Part shown: piece after piece, positions 24,185 to 33,270 of the stretch | Numbering within the stretch: position 1 is the stretch's first letter | Layout of the letters: each line of letters opens with the position of its first letter | NCBI GenBank assembly: GCA_946415755.1 | Contig: CAMKTS010000001.1 | Span: 124,001-188,000 of the forward strand | Direction of reading: 5' to 3' | DNA: 64,000 nucleotides | Source: an uncultured Prevotella sp. | Lineage (GTDB): Bacteria > Bacteroidota > Bacteroidia > Bacteroidales > Bacteroidaceae | The notes under the pieces: generated by a model | Told to the model about the DNA's origin: nothing | Databases searched by the model: none | Seen by the model: only the letters and a program-made list of their open reading frames with translations | Position numbers and translations under genes: made by a program

Positions 24185-25426
24185 ATGAATGCGAAATTCC
24201 AGATGCCCAAGTTCGGGCGCAACCTGACAGTAAAGGGATGGCTCAAGGAACTGATGATGACGTTCCTCGGCACCACCATCTCCATCGTGCTGACGTTCGG
24301 TAGTGCTACGTGGATCGAGAAGAATGAGGCCGAGAACGCCCGCCGCCTGCTGGCTATGACCATCGTCAGCGACATCGACCAGAGCCTCGAAGTTGTCAAA
24401 AATCGATTAAAATATGAAGATGAATGTCGCGCCATCTCCTATTACCTGATGTGGAACTGCCACAGGCTGGAGGAGATTGGCTCCGACTCAATTCTGATCT
24501 TCCTCAACTACGTACTGGGCAGCGGATTCCCCAGAGAACTCGAGATGGAGACCAGCAATGAGCACATCTTCAACAGTAGTCAGGACTCGTGGCGCACGCT
24601 AAGCGACAAGAAGTTCCTCAAGAACGTGCAAGACTTCTACAACGCCCGCTCCACCATGGAACGTCAACGGAAAGAGAGCGTATTCTTCCAGAAACCGATA
24701 AGCAAGGAGGAAGAATACAGCCTCATCATGGAGTCGGACGACATGAAAAGCGACGAAGCCATTCTGGCCACCTGCCGTCGCCTGCTCCAGACACCCCGCG
24801 TGCAGAACTACATCGGATGGAGCAGTGAACGGATGGGCCTGTATAACGATCTGATGCAGTACATCAACGTCAACGAGGAGAACAAGTTCCTGATGGGCAT
24901 CACCGAGAAGGAACTGGAAGAGTTCCGCAACCAGAGCCTGATGGTCGTACGTCGCGCCAAGGAGGTCGACCTCGCGGGTATCTGGGATGCCGTGCTGACC
25001 AGCGACAACGACCACACCGAATACACCTTCCGCAAAGACCACACCTTCACCACCCTCCAGACAAAGAAATGGAACCACTACTGCTTCCGCGGGAAAATCA
25101 TAACCCAAGTCACCATATCTGGCCATTGGGAAATCGTGGGCGACACGCTGGTGAAGACATTCGACATGCAGACCCTCAAGATTGAAAACGACGAAAGCGG
25201 CATCACCTGTTCCAAAGAGGAGAGAGAGAAACAGCTCCCAGAGGTGAAAAAACTCGTGATGGACAGGTTAACAGGAAAAGGCATCCTCGAACGAATCAAC
25301 AGCAATAACCGCATGGCGCAAGCCACCAACCTCGACCGCACGGGCACCCGCCTCGAACTCACCGAGGCCGGCAAAGCGCCCATCCATTTTCAGAAGAGAG
25401 AGAACTCAAAAGAACGATTGAATTAG
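24185..25426 (+). CDS. unrecognised membrane-anchored protein, paralogue of 35156-36394
   Basis: A 413-residue protein I do not recognise. The N-terminus NAKFQMPKFGRNLT precedes one transmembrane helix (about residues 22-42, MMTFLGTTISIVLTFGSATW). A charged, mostly helical region follows with IFNSSQDSWRTLSD near residues 123-136, and then a beta-rich end with GKIITQVTISGHWEIVGDTL. The gene at 35156 shares the N-terminal block, the SSQD-W-L-D block, the NKF-M-I block and length (412). One sits in the cobalamin series and the other directly before exbB, hinting at a role tied to the cell envelope or TonB-linked transport. Function is not known. Confidence 0.7.
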   Translation: MNAKFQMPKFGRNLTVKGWLKELMMTFLGTTISIVLTFGSATWIEKNEAENARRLLAMTIVSDIDQSLEVVKNRLKYEDECRAISYYLMWNCHRLEEIGSDSILIFLNYVLGSGFPRELEMETSNEHIFNSSQDSWRTLSDKKFLKNVQDFYNARSTMERQRKESVFFQKPISKEEEYSLIMESDDMKSDEAILATCRRLLQTPRVQNYIGWSSERMGLYNDLMQYINVNEENKFLMGITEKELEEFRNQSLMVVRRAKEVDLAGIWDAVLTSDNDHTEYTFRKDHTFTTLQTKKWNHYCFRGKIITQVTISGHWEIVGDTLVKTFDMQTLKIENDESGITCSKEEREKQLPEVKKLVMDRLTGKGILERINSNNRMAQATNLDRTGTRLELTEAGKAPIHFQKRENSKERLN

Positions 25427-25434
25427 TATCTTTG
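25427..25434 (+). promoter_or_regulatory. promoter -7 element of the cbiJ-cbiD gene
   Basis: TATCTTTG begins at the base after the preceding stop codon, 20 bases before the ATG at 25455. Confidence 0.6.
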
Positions 25435-25454
25435 CATGCGTAAACGATTTACAG

Positions 25455-27257
25455 ATGATACTGGTATTCGGAGGAACGACGGAGGGACGTAAGGCTGTGG
25501 AGGTGCTGGAAGAGAGCGGTTCCACCTACTATTACAGTACGAAGACGGGTGAGCAGGCTATCACTTTGCATCATGGGCAACGTATTGATGGAGCGCTCGA
25601 TGCTGAGGCGATGCGGGCGTTCTGTCGTGAGCACGACATCCGTCTCATCGTGGATGCTGCCCATCCCTTTGCCTCACAGCTCCACCTGACGATTGTCCGG
25701 GTTTCCGAAGCACTGAACGTACCAGCCATTCGTTATGAGCGCATCTATCTGCCTCGCGATCCTGATATCACCTGGATAGATGATTACAACGAGATTCCTC
25801 ACAATATCCATAGCCTGCTGGCCACAACCGGTGTGCAGAGTATCGCCAAACTGAAACATCTGGAGACTGAGGGCATCCAGATCTATTATCGCATCCTCAA
25901 CCGTGAGTCGTCGGTGGCGTTGGCCCTCAAACAGGGTGCAAGTGAGGAACAGCTTTGCTATTACGAGAATCCCGGGGATATCCCTGTAGAGGCTGATACC
26001 ATCCTGCTGAAAGAGAGTGGTACGTCAGGAGGATTTCCTGAAAAGGTGGAGGCCGCCAAAGCACGAAATATGAGGATCATTGCATTGAAGCGACCAGAGC
26101 CCCCTCCGTTGTGTACCATCGTCAATGGCCCCTACGGCCTGCGTCGTGCGGTAGAGAAGTTGTTGCCAGAATTCTTTCCTTTGCATAGCGGTCTGACCAC
26201 GGGCACTTGTGCCACGGCAGCCGCTGTGGCGGCCGCACTCCGGCGATTTAAGGGCGAGGCTCCCGATGAGGTTCCTGTCATCCTTCCCAATGGCGAAACC
26301 ATTATGGTTGCCGTGGGGTATGGCGATGACTACGCTTATTGCATCAAAGAGGCTGGCGACGATCCTGACGTGACCAACGGGCTGGAAATCAGGGCCAAGG
26401 TGGAGCCTGCCGTCAGCTTTGAGATTGTCGGTGGCAAGGGGGTGGGCGTGTTTACACTCCCAGGCTTCGACTATCCTCCCGGAGAGCCTGCTGTCAACAA
26501 GGCTCCACGACAGATGATGCGCGAGAATGTCGGGGCAGATGTGCGTATTACGATTACGGTGCCAGAAGGCGAGGAGACAGCCCGCAGGACCTTCAATCCC
26601 CGTCTGGGCATAGAGGGCGGCATCTCGATTATCGGTGTGTCGGGCATCGTGAAGCCTTTCTCGGAAGAGGCCTTTATCCACAGCATCCGCAAGTGCCTGA
26701 CGGTGGCAAAGGCCAGTGGTGCAGGGCGTGTGGTGGTGAACAGCGGCGGCAAGAGCGAACGCTTCGTCAGGGCGCTCTATCCTGACTTGCCCCGGCAGGC
26801 TTTTGTGGAGTATGGCAACTACATCGGCGAGACACTGAGGATAGCCCACGAGCTGGGCATCCGTCATGTCACCCTTGGCGTGATGCTGGGCAAGGCCGTG
26901 AAGCTGGCTGCCGGGCATCTGGATACACATAGCCGTAAGACGGTGATGGACAAGGCGTTTATCCAGCAACTGTTGACGGAATCGGGCATTTCAATAGATA
27001 TCAGCACGATGACGCTGGCTCGTGAACTGTGGGAGCGAATACCATCAGACAGGCTTCAGGACTTTGCCACTACGGTTATCAGCCATTGTGCTGAACATTG
27101 CCGTCCGCTGCTGCCCGACGCTGCGCTCACCATCCTCCTCATCGATGACGAAGGAAACATATACGGATTACTCTCTGATTTCGTCCCTGCGGCGGCCGAA
27201 GATGACGGCAGCAATGACGGGGGCTCCCACCAGTGCCGTCACGCTGTTCACGGGTAA
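25455..27257 (+). CDS. fused precorrin-6A reductase / cobalt-precorrin-5B C1-methyltransferase (CbiJ-CbiD)
   Basis: A 600-residue fusion. Residues 1 to about 238 are CbiJ/CobK: MILVFGGTTEGRKAVEVLEE, DAAHPFASQLH, ILLKESGTSGGFPEK. Residues from about 243 are CbiD: LHSGLTTGTCATAAA, VILPNGETI, EAGDDPDVTNG, GGISIIGVSGIVKPFSEEA. The normal CbiD end is near IDDEGNIYGLLSDF; the last 28 or so residues are coded by the antisense of the convergent BtuC gene (90-bp overlap). This looks like loss of the original stop. Its own promoter lies at 25427. Confidence 0.95.
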   Translation: MILVFGGTTEGRKAVEVLEESGSTYYYSTKTGEQAITLHHGQRIDGALDAEAMRAFCREHDIRLIVDAAHPFASQLHLTIVRVSEALNVPAIRYERIYLPRDPDITWIDDYNEIPHNIHSLLATTGVQSIAKLKHLETEGIQIYYRILNRESSVALALKQGASEEQLCYYENPGDIPVEADTILLKESGTSGGFPEKVEAAKARNMRIIALKRPEPPPLCTIVNGPYGLRRAVEKLLPEFFPLHSGLTTGTCATAAAVAAALRRFKGEAPDEVPVILPNGETIMVAVGYGDDYAYCIKEAGDDPDVTNGLEIRAKVEPAVSFEIVGGKGVGVFTLPGFDYPPGEPAVNKAPRQMMRENVGADVRITITVPEGEETARRTFNPRLGIEGGISIIGVSGIVKPFSEEAFIHSIRKCLTVAKASGAGRVVVNSGGKSERFVRALYPDLPRQAFVEYGNYIGETLRIAHELGIRHVTLGVMLGKAVKLAAGHLDTHSRKTVMDKAFIQQLLTESGISIDISTMTLARELWERIPSDRLQDFATTVISHCAEHCRPLLPDAALTILLIDDEGNIYGLLSDFVPAAAEDDGSNDGGSHQCRHAVHG

Positions 27258-28202
27258 TGCTCCCTCGAAGCCCGGCATGCGGGCGATAAAGTTGCACAGC
27301 AGTGCCAACAAAGCTCCGCAGAGTGCGGTGGCGGGCATTAACAGACGGTGGTCGGACGAGCGGAAGATGGCTCGTGCCAGATGGGGTACCGCCAGCCCGA
27401 TGAACATGATGGGGCCACAGTAGGCGGTAACGATGGCCACGAGGATACCGCTGCTGACGATGACCAGCATGCGAGCTCGCTTGACGTTCAGGCCGAGGTT
27501 GGCGGCATATCGCTCACCCAGCAGCAGGATGTTCATCGGCTTCACCAGCAGGAAACTGAGTGGAATCAGTATGGCCATCAGCACGACAAAGAGTGTCATC
27601 TCGTCGCCGCTGACACGAGAGAACGAACCGAGTCCCCATACCACGAACGACTTTACGTCCTCTTCGGGAGCCAGGAATTTCAGCACACCGATGATGGCAT
27701 TGGCCAGATAGCCTATCATCACGCCTATTATTAATAAGGTGACGTTTCCATTCACCTTCTGCGACATCCATACGATGAGCAGCATCACTGCCAGGGCACC
27801 CCCAATGGCTGCCACACTCATGGCGGCATCGCCCAGATAGCCCAGGCGGCTCAATGCCACGCCGCCAATTTTTCCAGAAAGGAGCACTACAAAGGCCACA
27901 CCCAGTGCAGAACCGTTGCTGATGCCCAATACCGAGGGACCTGCCAACGGATTGCGGAATACGGTCTGCATCTGCAGTCCGCTCACCGCCAGTCCCGCCC
28001 CGGCCATCATGGCCGTCAGCACCTGTGGCAGTCGCGACTTCCAGATGATGTTAGTCCATATCTCATGGCTGTCATCGCCCATCAGGATGCGGCAGATGTC
28101 AGCCACGGGAATCTTGACGGAACCAATTAGCAGATTGACGATAGCCATCACGACTATCGCTGCGACAAGCACAAGAAGCCTCCCCTTACTTAAGCAGACC
28201 AT
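27168..28202 (-). CDS. btuC: BtuC/FecCD-type ABC permease
   Basis: A 344-residue inner-membrane permease with about ten hydrophobic helices. Marks of the FecCD family: RLPQVLTAMMAGAGLAVSGLQMQTVFRNPLAGPSVLGISNGSALG in the first third (read as overlapping blocks) and GLAVPHLARAIFRSSDHRLLMPATALCGA near the end. The end GRRRDEIRE is natural. It starts 17 bases inside the BtuF-like gene, which shows coupling, and context makes corrinoid the likely cargo. The ATP-binding partner is not next to it, because the downstream space is occupied by the convergent corrin gene. Confidence 0.92.
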   Translation of the reverse strand: MVCLSKGRLLVLVAAIVVMAIVNLLIGSVKIPVADICRILMGDDSHEIWTNIIWKSRLPQVLTAMMAGAGLAVSGLQMQTVFRNPLAGPSVLGISNGSALGVAFVVLLSGKIGGVALSRLGYLGDAAMSVAAIGGALAVMLLIVWMSQKVNGNVTLLIIGVMIGYLANAIIGVLKFLAPEEDVKSFVVWGLGSFSRVSGDEMTLFVVLMAILIPLSFLLVKPMNILLLGERYAANLGLNVKRARMLVIVSSGILVAIVTAYCGPIMFIGLAVPHLARAIFRSSDHRLLMPATALCGALLALLCNFIARMPGFEGALPVNSVTALVGAPVIAAVIFGRRRDEIRE

Positions 28203-29316
28203 AGAACGTTGGCTTATAGTCTTTCTCCACCAGTTCTGGGTGGAAGATGGCCACGAAGTCCTTCAGAAGCACATCGGGCTTGACGGGCGAAATCTCGTAG
28301 TAGGGAGTCTGCTTCATGTTGCAGTAGATGACTTTCCGCTCCTTGAAGGCCTTGAACAGCTCGTTGCGCGGTTCTGAAGCTTTCAGGGCTTCATACGAGA
28401 ACTCGCCGGGATAGCTGTTCAGTATGCGCCAGTAGTCGGCATTGGCCGCCAGCTCATACATCTTCTCAAACTCCAGGTCTTCACCAGCCGTCTCGTCATC
28501 GTGAATCACGTAGTCGGCACCAGCATCACGGAATATCTGTGCCAGATAGTTCTTGCCGCCCACGGCATGCCAGTTGCCGTAGTGCATCTCGCCGCTCGTC
28601 ACGGTAGGTACCCTTGAACCTTGAACCTTGAACCTTGAACCTTGAACCTTTGACTTTAAGTCGTTGTATCGCTGTTCAATGCCAGAGAAAACCTCGCAGG
28701 CCTCCTTCTCCTTGCCGATGAACATGCCTACCACCTTGATCCACTCTGCCTGTCCCAGCGGATCGAGCTCCTTGTAGCCCAGGTGAGGCACCAGCGTGAT
28801 GCCAGTCTCCCTGATGGCATCGTAGCCGCCGCGTTTGAAGGGAGAGATGAAGATGATATCGGGATTGGCTGCCAGCACCATCTCGGTATCGAAGTTACCC
28901 TCCATCCCGATTTTGACGATGCGGCCGTCCTTCACCCTCGCTTTGATGTCGCTGTCGAACAGGTTCTTCGTACCTGTCAGCCCTTTCACCACATCGTGAG
29001 CATCCAGTATGGTAAAGTTCGACAGCTGTAGAGCCGTCATGCAGATGGTATTCTTAATAGGTACGCGAACCTTCGTATACCCCTCTGGTATGGTAGCATC
29101 GTCGGTTGCCACAAGTGCAAAGTGATAGTCTTTGCCCATGTCCAGCAGCCGGATGTCTGCACTGTCCCTTACCTGATAGCCTGTCGCGTACTTCGGACAC
29201 AGCAGACTGTCAACACTTGCGGTACTGTCGGCCGCCGTCTTGTCTCTCTGGTTGCATGCGCCGCATAGCCATAGTGCCATACAGACCGTTGCTGATACAA
29301 TATTACTTTTCATCAT
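28186..29316 (-). CDS. btuF: BtuF-like substrate-binding lipoprotein
   Basis: A 376-residue ABC-transport binding protein. The lipobox is LWLCGACNQ after MMKSNIVSATVCMA. Conserved parts are VLAANPDIIFISPFKRG, AEWIKVVGMFIGKEKEA and GKNYLAQIFRDAGADYV. In the inter-domain helix a 7-bp repeat tract (28612-28650) codes SKVQGSRFKVQGSR without breaking the frame. I chose 29316 (two ATGs in tandem) because the signal peptide starts there and TACTTTTG lies 5 bases upstream. The open frame to 29421 is leader. Confidence 0.92.
   Translation of the reverse strand: MMKSNIVSATVCMALWLCGACNQRDKTAADSTASVDSLLCPKYATGYQVRDSADIRLLDMGKDYHFALVATDDATIPEGYTKVRVPIKNTICMTALQLSNFTILDAHDVVKGLTGTKNLFDSDIKARVKDGRIVKIGMEGNFDTEMVLAANPDIIFISPFKRGGYDAIRETGITLVPHLGYKELDPLGQAEWIKVVGMFIGKEKEACEVFSGIEQRYNDLKSKVQGSRFKVQGSRVPTVTSGEMHYGNWHAVGGKNYLAQIFRDAGADYVIHDDETAGEDLEFEKMYELAANADYWRILNSYPGEFSYEALKASEPRNELFKAFKERKVIYCNMKQTPYYEISPVKPDVLLKDFVAIFHPELVEKDYKPTFYGLLK
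28612..28650 (-). repeat. heptanucleotide repeat tract inside the btuF-like gene
   Basis: Five to six copies of CCTTGAA (plus strand) code KVQGSRF / KVQGSRV on the minus strand. Confidence 0.9.
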
Positions 29317-29321
29317 GGCTG

Positions 29322-29329
29322 CAAAAGTA
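29322..29329 (-). promoter_or_regulatory. leaderless-type promoter of the btuF-like gene
   Basis: TACTTTTG, then CAGCC and ATGATGAAAAG, identical in spacing to the phosphatase gene at 9618-9625. Confidence 0.55.
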
Positions 29330-29406
29330 CGATTTTTTAGTGAGAAATGCGTAATGAGAAAGAGAAAAATGAATAAAAAAATAAAAAAGACAATGGCGGG
29401 GGTACA

Positions 29407-29437
29407 TTTTTCATCTTTCATCTTTCATCTTTCATTT
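29407..29437. repeat. intergenic heptanucleotide tract
   Basis: Four copies of CATCTTT/CATTTAA type lie directly before the TAACTTTG promoter of the esterase gene. A second related tract (GAGAAATGCGTAATGAGAAAG) lies at 29341-29361. Confidence 0.75.
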
Positions 29438-29445
29438 AAAATGAT

Positions 29446-29453
29446 TAACTTTG
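29446..29453 (+). promoter_or_regulatory. promoter -7 element of the esterase gene
   Basis: TAACTTTG; start expected near 29460, giving a leader of about 60 nt. Confidence 0.5.
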
Positions 29454-29474
29454 CCCCCCAACAAGCATACTTGA

Positions 29475-30752
<1,278 letters not shown>

Positions 30753-30757
30753 GCCCC

Positions 30758-32197
30758 TCAGTTGCTCATTCTCTTGAGGAGTTCCAGCAGCACCAGCCAG
30801 ATGTCGTCGACAGTCTTCAACTCCACGCGCTCGCTGGTGGAGTGGGGTTCCACGATGCGGGGGCCGATGCTGGCAATCTGGATGCCGGGGTAGTGCTGTA
30901 CAAAGAATCCTGCCTCCAGTACGAAGTGCATGGCCACCATGTGCGGCCGCCATCCCAACACGTCCTGGAATGTGTCGCTGACCAGCTGTAGGAATGGCGA
31001 CTGCTGGTTCTCCTGCCAGGCGGGTGCCGACATCACCACCTCCGATTCGGCACCGGCTTTGGCAAAGGTGTCGGCAATCTCCTTGCTCAGCGTGGCCATG
31101 TCGTTGTCGACGAAGCTGCGCGTGTGGGTTGATATGAAGATGTGGTAGTTTTCCGTTACAATCCGCCCCACGTTGTTCGATGTCTCTACGGTGCCAGGCA
31201 TCGTCTCGCTCATCTTGACCACTCCCTGCGGAATCTGTTCCAGGCAACCCATGAGTGTCTCGAAGACCTCTCTGGGAATAACGTTGTCCCGTTGGTCGCA
31301 TTTCTCGATGCTGCACGTCATCTTCGGGTCATCGGGATACTCCTCACGCAGCCATTCGTTCATCATGTCCTGCTGTGCCTTGACAAATTCGCAGGCCTCT
31401 CCCGACGGTACACAGACGATGATTTCTGCCGATGAGGCTATCGAGGCATTGGCTTCGCCGATGCTGATGGAAGCTACGTCAAAATCGTACTCGTTGTAGA
31501 CAGAAGCCAGTATGGCCCATGCTGCCACAACGGCACTGCATCGACCTTTGTTGATGTCAACGCCAGAGTGGCCGCCCAGTCCTCCCTCGAAGCGGATACG
31601 ATACCATCGGTGCTTGCCGCCGGGGGCAGGCTGCCGCTTGATGGGTATGCGGTGGAACTGTAGACAGGCTCCTGCTGCTCCCGTGGTAATGGTGTCGTAG
31701 TCCTCCGAGTCAAGGTTGATTACCTTACGCCCCTTCAGGAAGTCGCTACTCAGTTGTGAGGCTCCCGACATGCCGTCCTCCTCGTTGGTCGTGGTGATGA
31801 CCTCCAGTGCCGGATGCACGATGCTGTTGTCTTCGAGTACGGCCAGAGCCATCGACAGTCCGATGCCGTTGTCTGCTCCAAGTGATGTGCCGCGAGCCTT
31901 CATCCAGCCGTTCTCCACGTATGCCTCGATAGGGTCGGCGAGGGGGTTGCTCATACCCACGCACACCATGTCCATGTGGTTCAGCAGCACGATGGGTTCT
32001 GCTGCTTCATACCCCGGGGAGGCAGGCTTGCGTATCACAACGCAGTTCTCCTTGTCGCGTTCGTATTCTAAGTGCTGGCGTTCGGCAAACTGGCACAGGT
32101 AGTTGGCTACTTGTTCCTCGTGGTGCGAGGGACGTGGTATTTGGTTCAGCTCGCGAAAGATGCTGAAAACCCGTTCTGTTGAAGGCTGTTTAGTCAT
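30758..32197 (-). CDS. pepD: aminoacyl-histidine dipeptidase (M20)
   Basis: A 479-residue cytosolic metallopeptidase of the PepD group, splitting X-His dipeptides. Zinc-site motifs: VLLNHMDMVCVG (H-x-D), GADNGIGLSMALA, TTNEEDGMSGA and, near the end, FVLEAGFFVQ. ERVFSIFRELNQIPRPSHHEE at the N-terminus is a clear family signature. Start at 32197 (MTKQPS) follows a TATCTTTG promoter at 32217-32224. Ordinary housekeeping gene. Confidence 0.95.
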   Translation of the reverse strand: MTKQPSTERVFSIFRELNQIPRPSHHEEQVANYLCQFAERQHLEYERDKENCVVIRKPASPGYEAAEPIVLLNHMDMVCVGMSNPLADPIEAYVENGWMKARGTSLGADNGIGLSMALAVLEDNSIVHPALEVITTTNEEDGMSGASQLSSDFLKGRKVINLDSEDYDTITTGAAGACLQFHRIPIKRQPAPGGKHRWYRIRFEGGLGGHSGVDINKGRCSAVVAAWAILASVYNEYDFDVASISIGEANASIASSAEIIVCVPSGEACEFVKAQQDMMNEWLREEYPDDPKMTCSIEKCDQRDNVIPREVFETLMGCLEQIPQGVVKMSETMPGTVETSNNVGRIVTENYHIFISTHTRSFVDNDMATLSKEIADTFAKAGAESEVVMSAPAWQENQQSPFLQLVSDTFQDVLGWRPHMVAMHFVLEAGFFVQHYPGIQIASIGPRIVEPHSTSERVELKTVDDIWLVLLELLKRMSN

Positions 32198-32216
32198 AAA
32201 TCGTATTATTTTTCTG

Positions 32217-32224
32217 CAAAGATA
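32217..32224 (-). promoter_or_regulatory. promoter -7 element of pepD
   Basis: TATCTTTG on the minus strand, about 20 bases before the ATG. Confidence 0.55.
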
Positions 32225-32257
32225 CAATTTTTATTTCGGATTTTGCCCAGTTTTTTG

Positions 32258-32265
32258 TAACTTTG
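32258..32265 (+). promoter_or_regulatory. promoter -7 element of the dehydrogenase gene
   Basis: TAACTTTG, with start near 32272; it stands back-to-back with the pepD promoter. Confidence 0.55.
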
Positions 32266-32298
32266 TCGCGTCTAATGGGCAAAAATCTTAAAAAGCAG

Positions 32299-33249
32299 AT
32301 GAAGATAACGATACTTGACGGCTTTACATCCAATCCGGGCGACCTGACGTGGGAAGCTCTGGAGGAGGTGGGTGAAGTGACGGTGTACGACCGTACATGT
32401 GCTGAAGACGTGGTGGCGAGGGCGAAGGATGCCGACATCGTGTTGACGAACAAGGTGTGCCTGAGGGCGCAAGAGATAGACCAGCTGCCGAGGCTGAAGT
32501 ACATCGGTGTGCTGGCAACGGGCTATAACGTCGTTGACGTAGAGACTGCTTGTACACGTGGCATCACGGTGACCAACGTGCCAGCCTACAGCTCAGAGAG
32601 TGTGGCGCAGATGGTGTTTGCACACCTGCTGACCATCACCAACCGCACGGAGCATTACACGATACTGAATCGTAATGGGAAATGGTCTGCATCAGATGAT
32701 TTCAGCTATTGGGACACTGAGTTGAAGGAGCTGGCAGGCAAGACTTTCGGCATCGTGGGACTAGGCAACATAGGACGGCGTGTGGCTACTATTGCCCAGG
32801 CTTTCGGCATGCGGGTGGTGGCCTGTACCAGCAAACGGGCCGAAGACTTGCCTAAGGGTATCGGGAAACGCACGGTGGACGAGTTGTTGAAGGAGAGTGA
32901 CGTGGTGAGCCTGCACTGTCCGCTGACATCGGACACACACCACATGATAAACCGCCAGACACTACGGATGATGAAGCCCACGGCCATACTGATCAATACG
33001 GGACGTGGACCGTTGGTGAACGATCAGGACGTGGCAGATGCGCTGAATGCAGGTCGTCTGAGTGCCTACTGTACTGACGTGTTGAGCGAGGAACCGCCAA
33101 GGGCAGACCATCCGCTGCTGGCATGCAAGAATGCATTCATTACGCCCCACATAGCATGGGCTACCAAAGAGGCCAGGGCGCGACTGATAGATGCCGCCAT
33201 CGGAAATGTGAAGGCATTTGTTGCAGGCAGGCCCGTGAACGAAATCTGA
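32299..33249 (+). CDS. D-2-hydroxyacid dehydrogenase
   Basis: A 316-residue NAD-dependent dehydrogenase of the glycerate/phosphoglycerate type. The Rossmann loop is GIVGLGNIGRRVA. Catalytic residues are R in INTGRGPLVN, E in DVLSEEPP and H in FITPHIAWAT. The substrate is probably hydroxypyruvate or a similar 2-oxoacid; sequence alone does not decide. I chose MKITIL at 32299; an upstream ATG at 32275 (MGKN) would make the message almost leaderless and is possible. Confidence 0.92.
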   Translation: MKITILDGFTSNPGDLTWEALEEVGEVTVYDRTCAEDVVARAKDADIVLTNKVCLRAQEIDQLPRLKYIGVLATGYNVVDVETACTRGITVTNVPAYSSESVAQMVFAHLLTITNRTEHYTILNRNGKWSASDDFSYWDTELKELAGKTFGIVGLGNIGRRVATIAQAFGMRVVACTSKRAEDLPKGIGKRTVDELLKESDVVSLHCPLTSDTHHMINRQTLRMMKPTAILINTGRGPLVNDQDVADALNAGRLSAYCTDVLSEEPPRADHPLLACKNAFITPHIAWATKEARARLIDAAIGNVKAFVAGRPVNEI

Positions 33250-33270
33250 CAATGAGAAAAAAATAATCAT

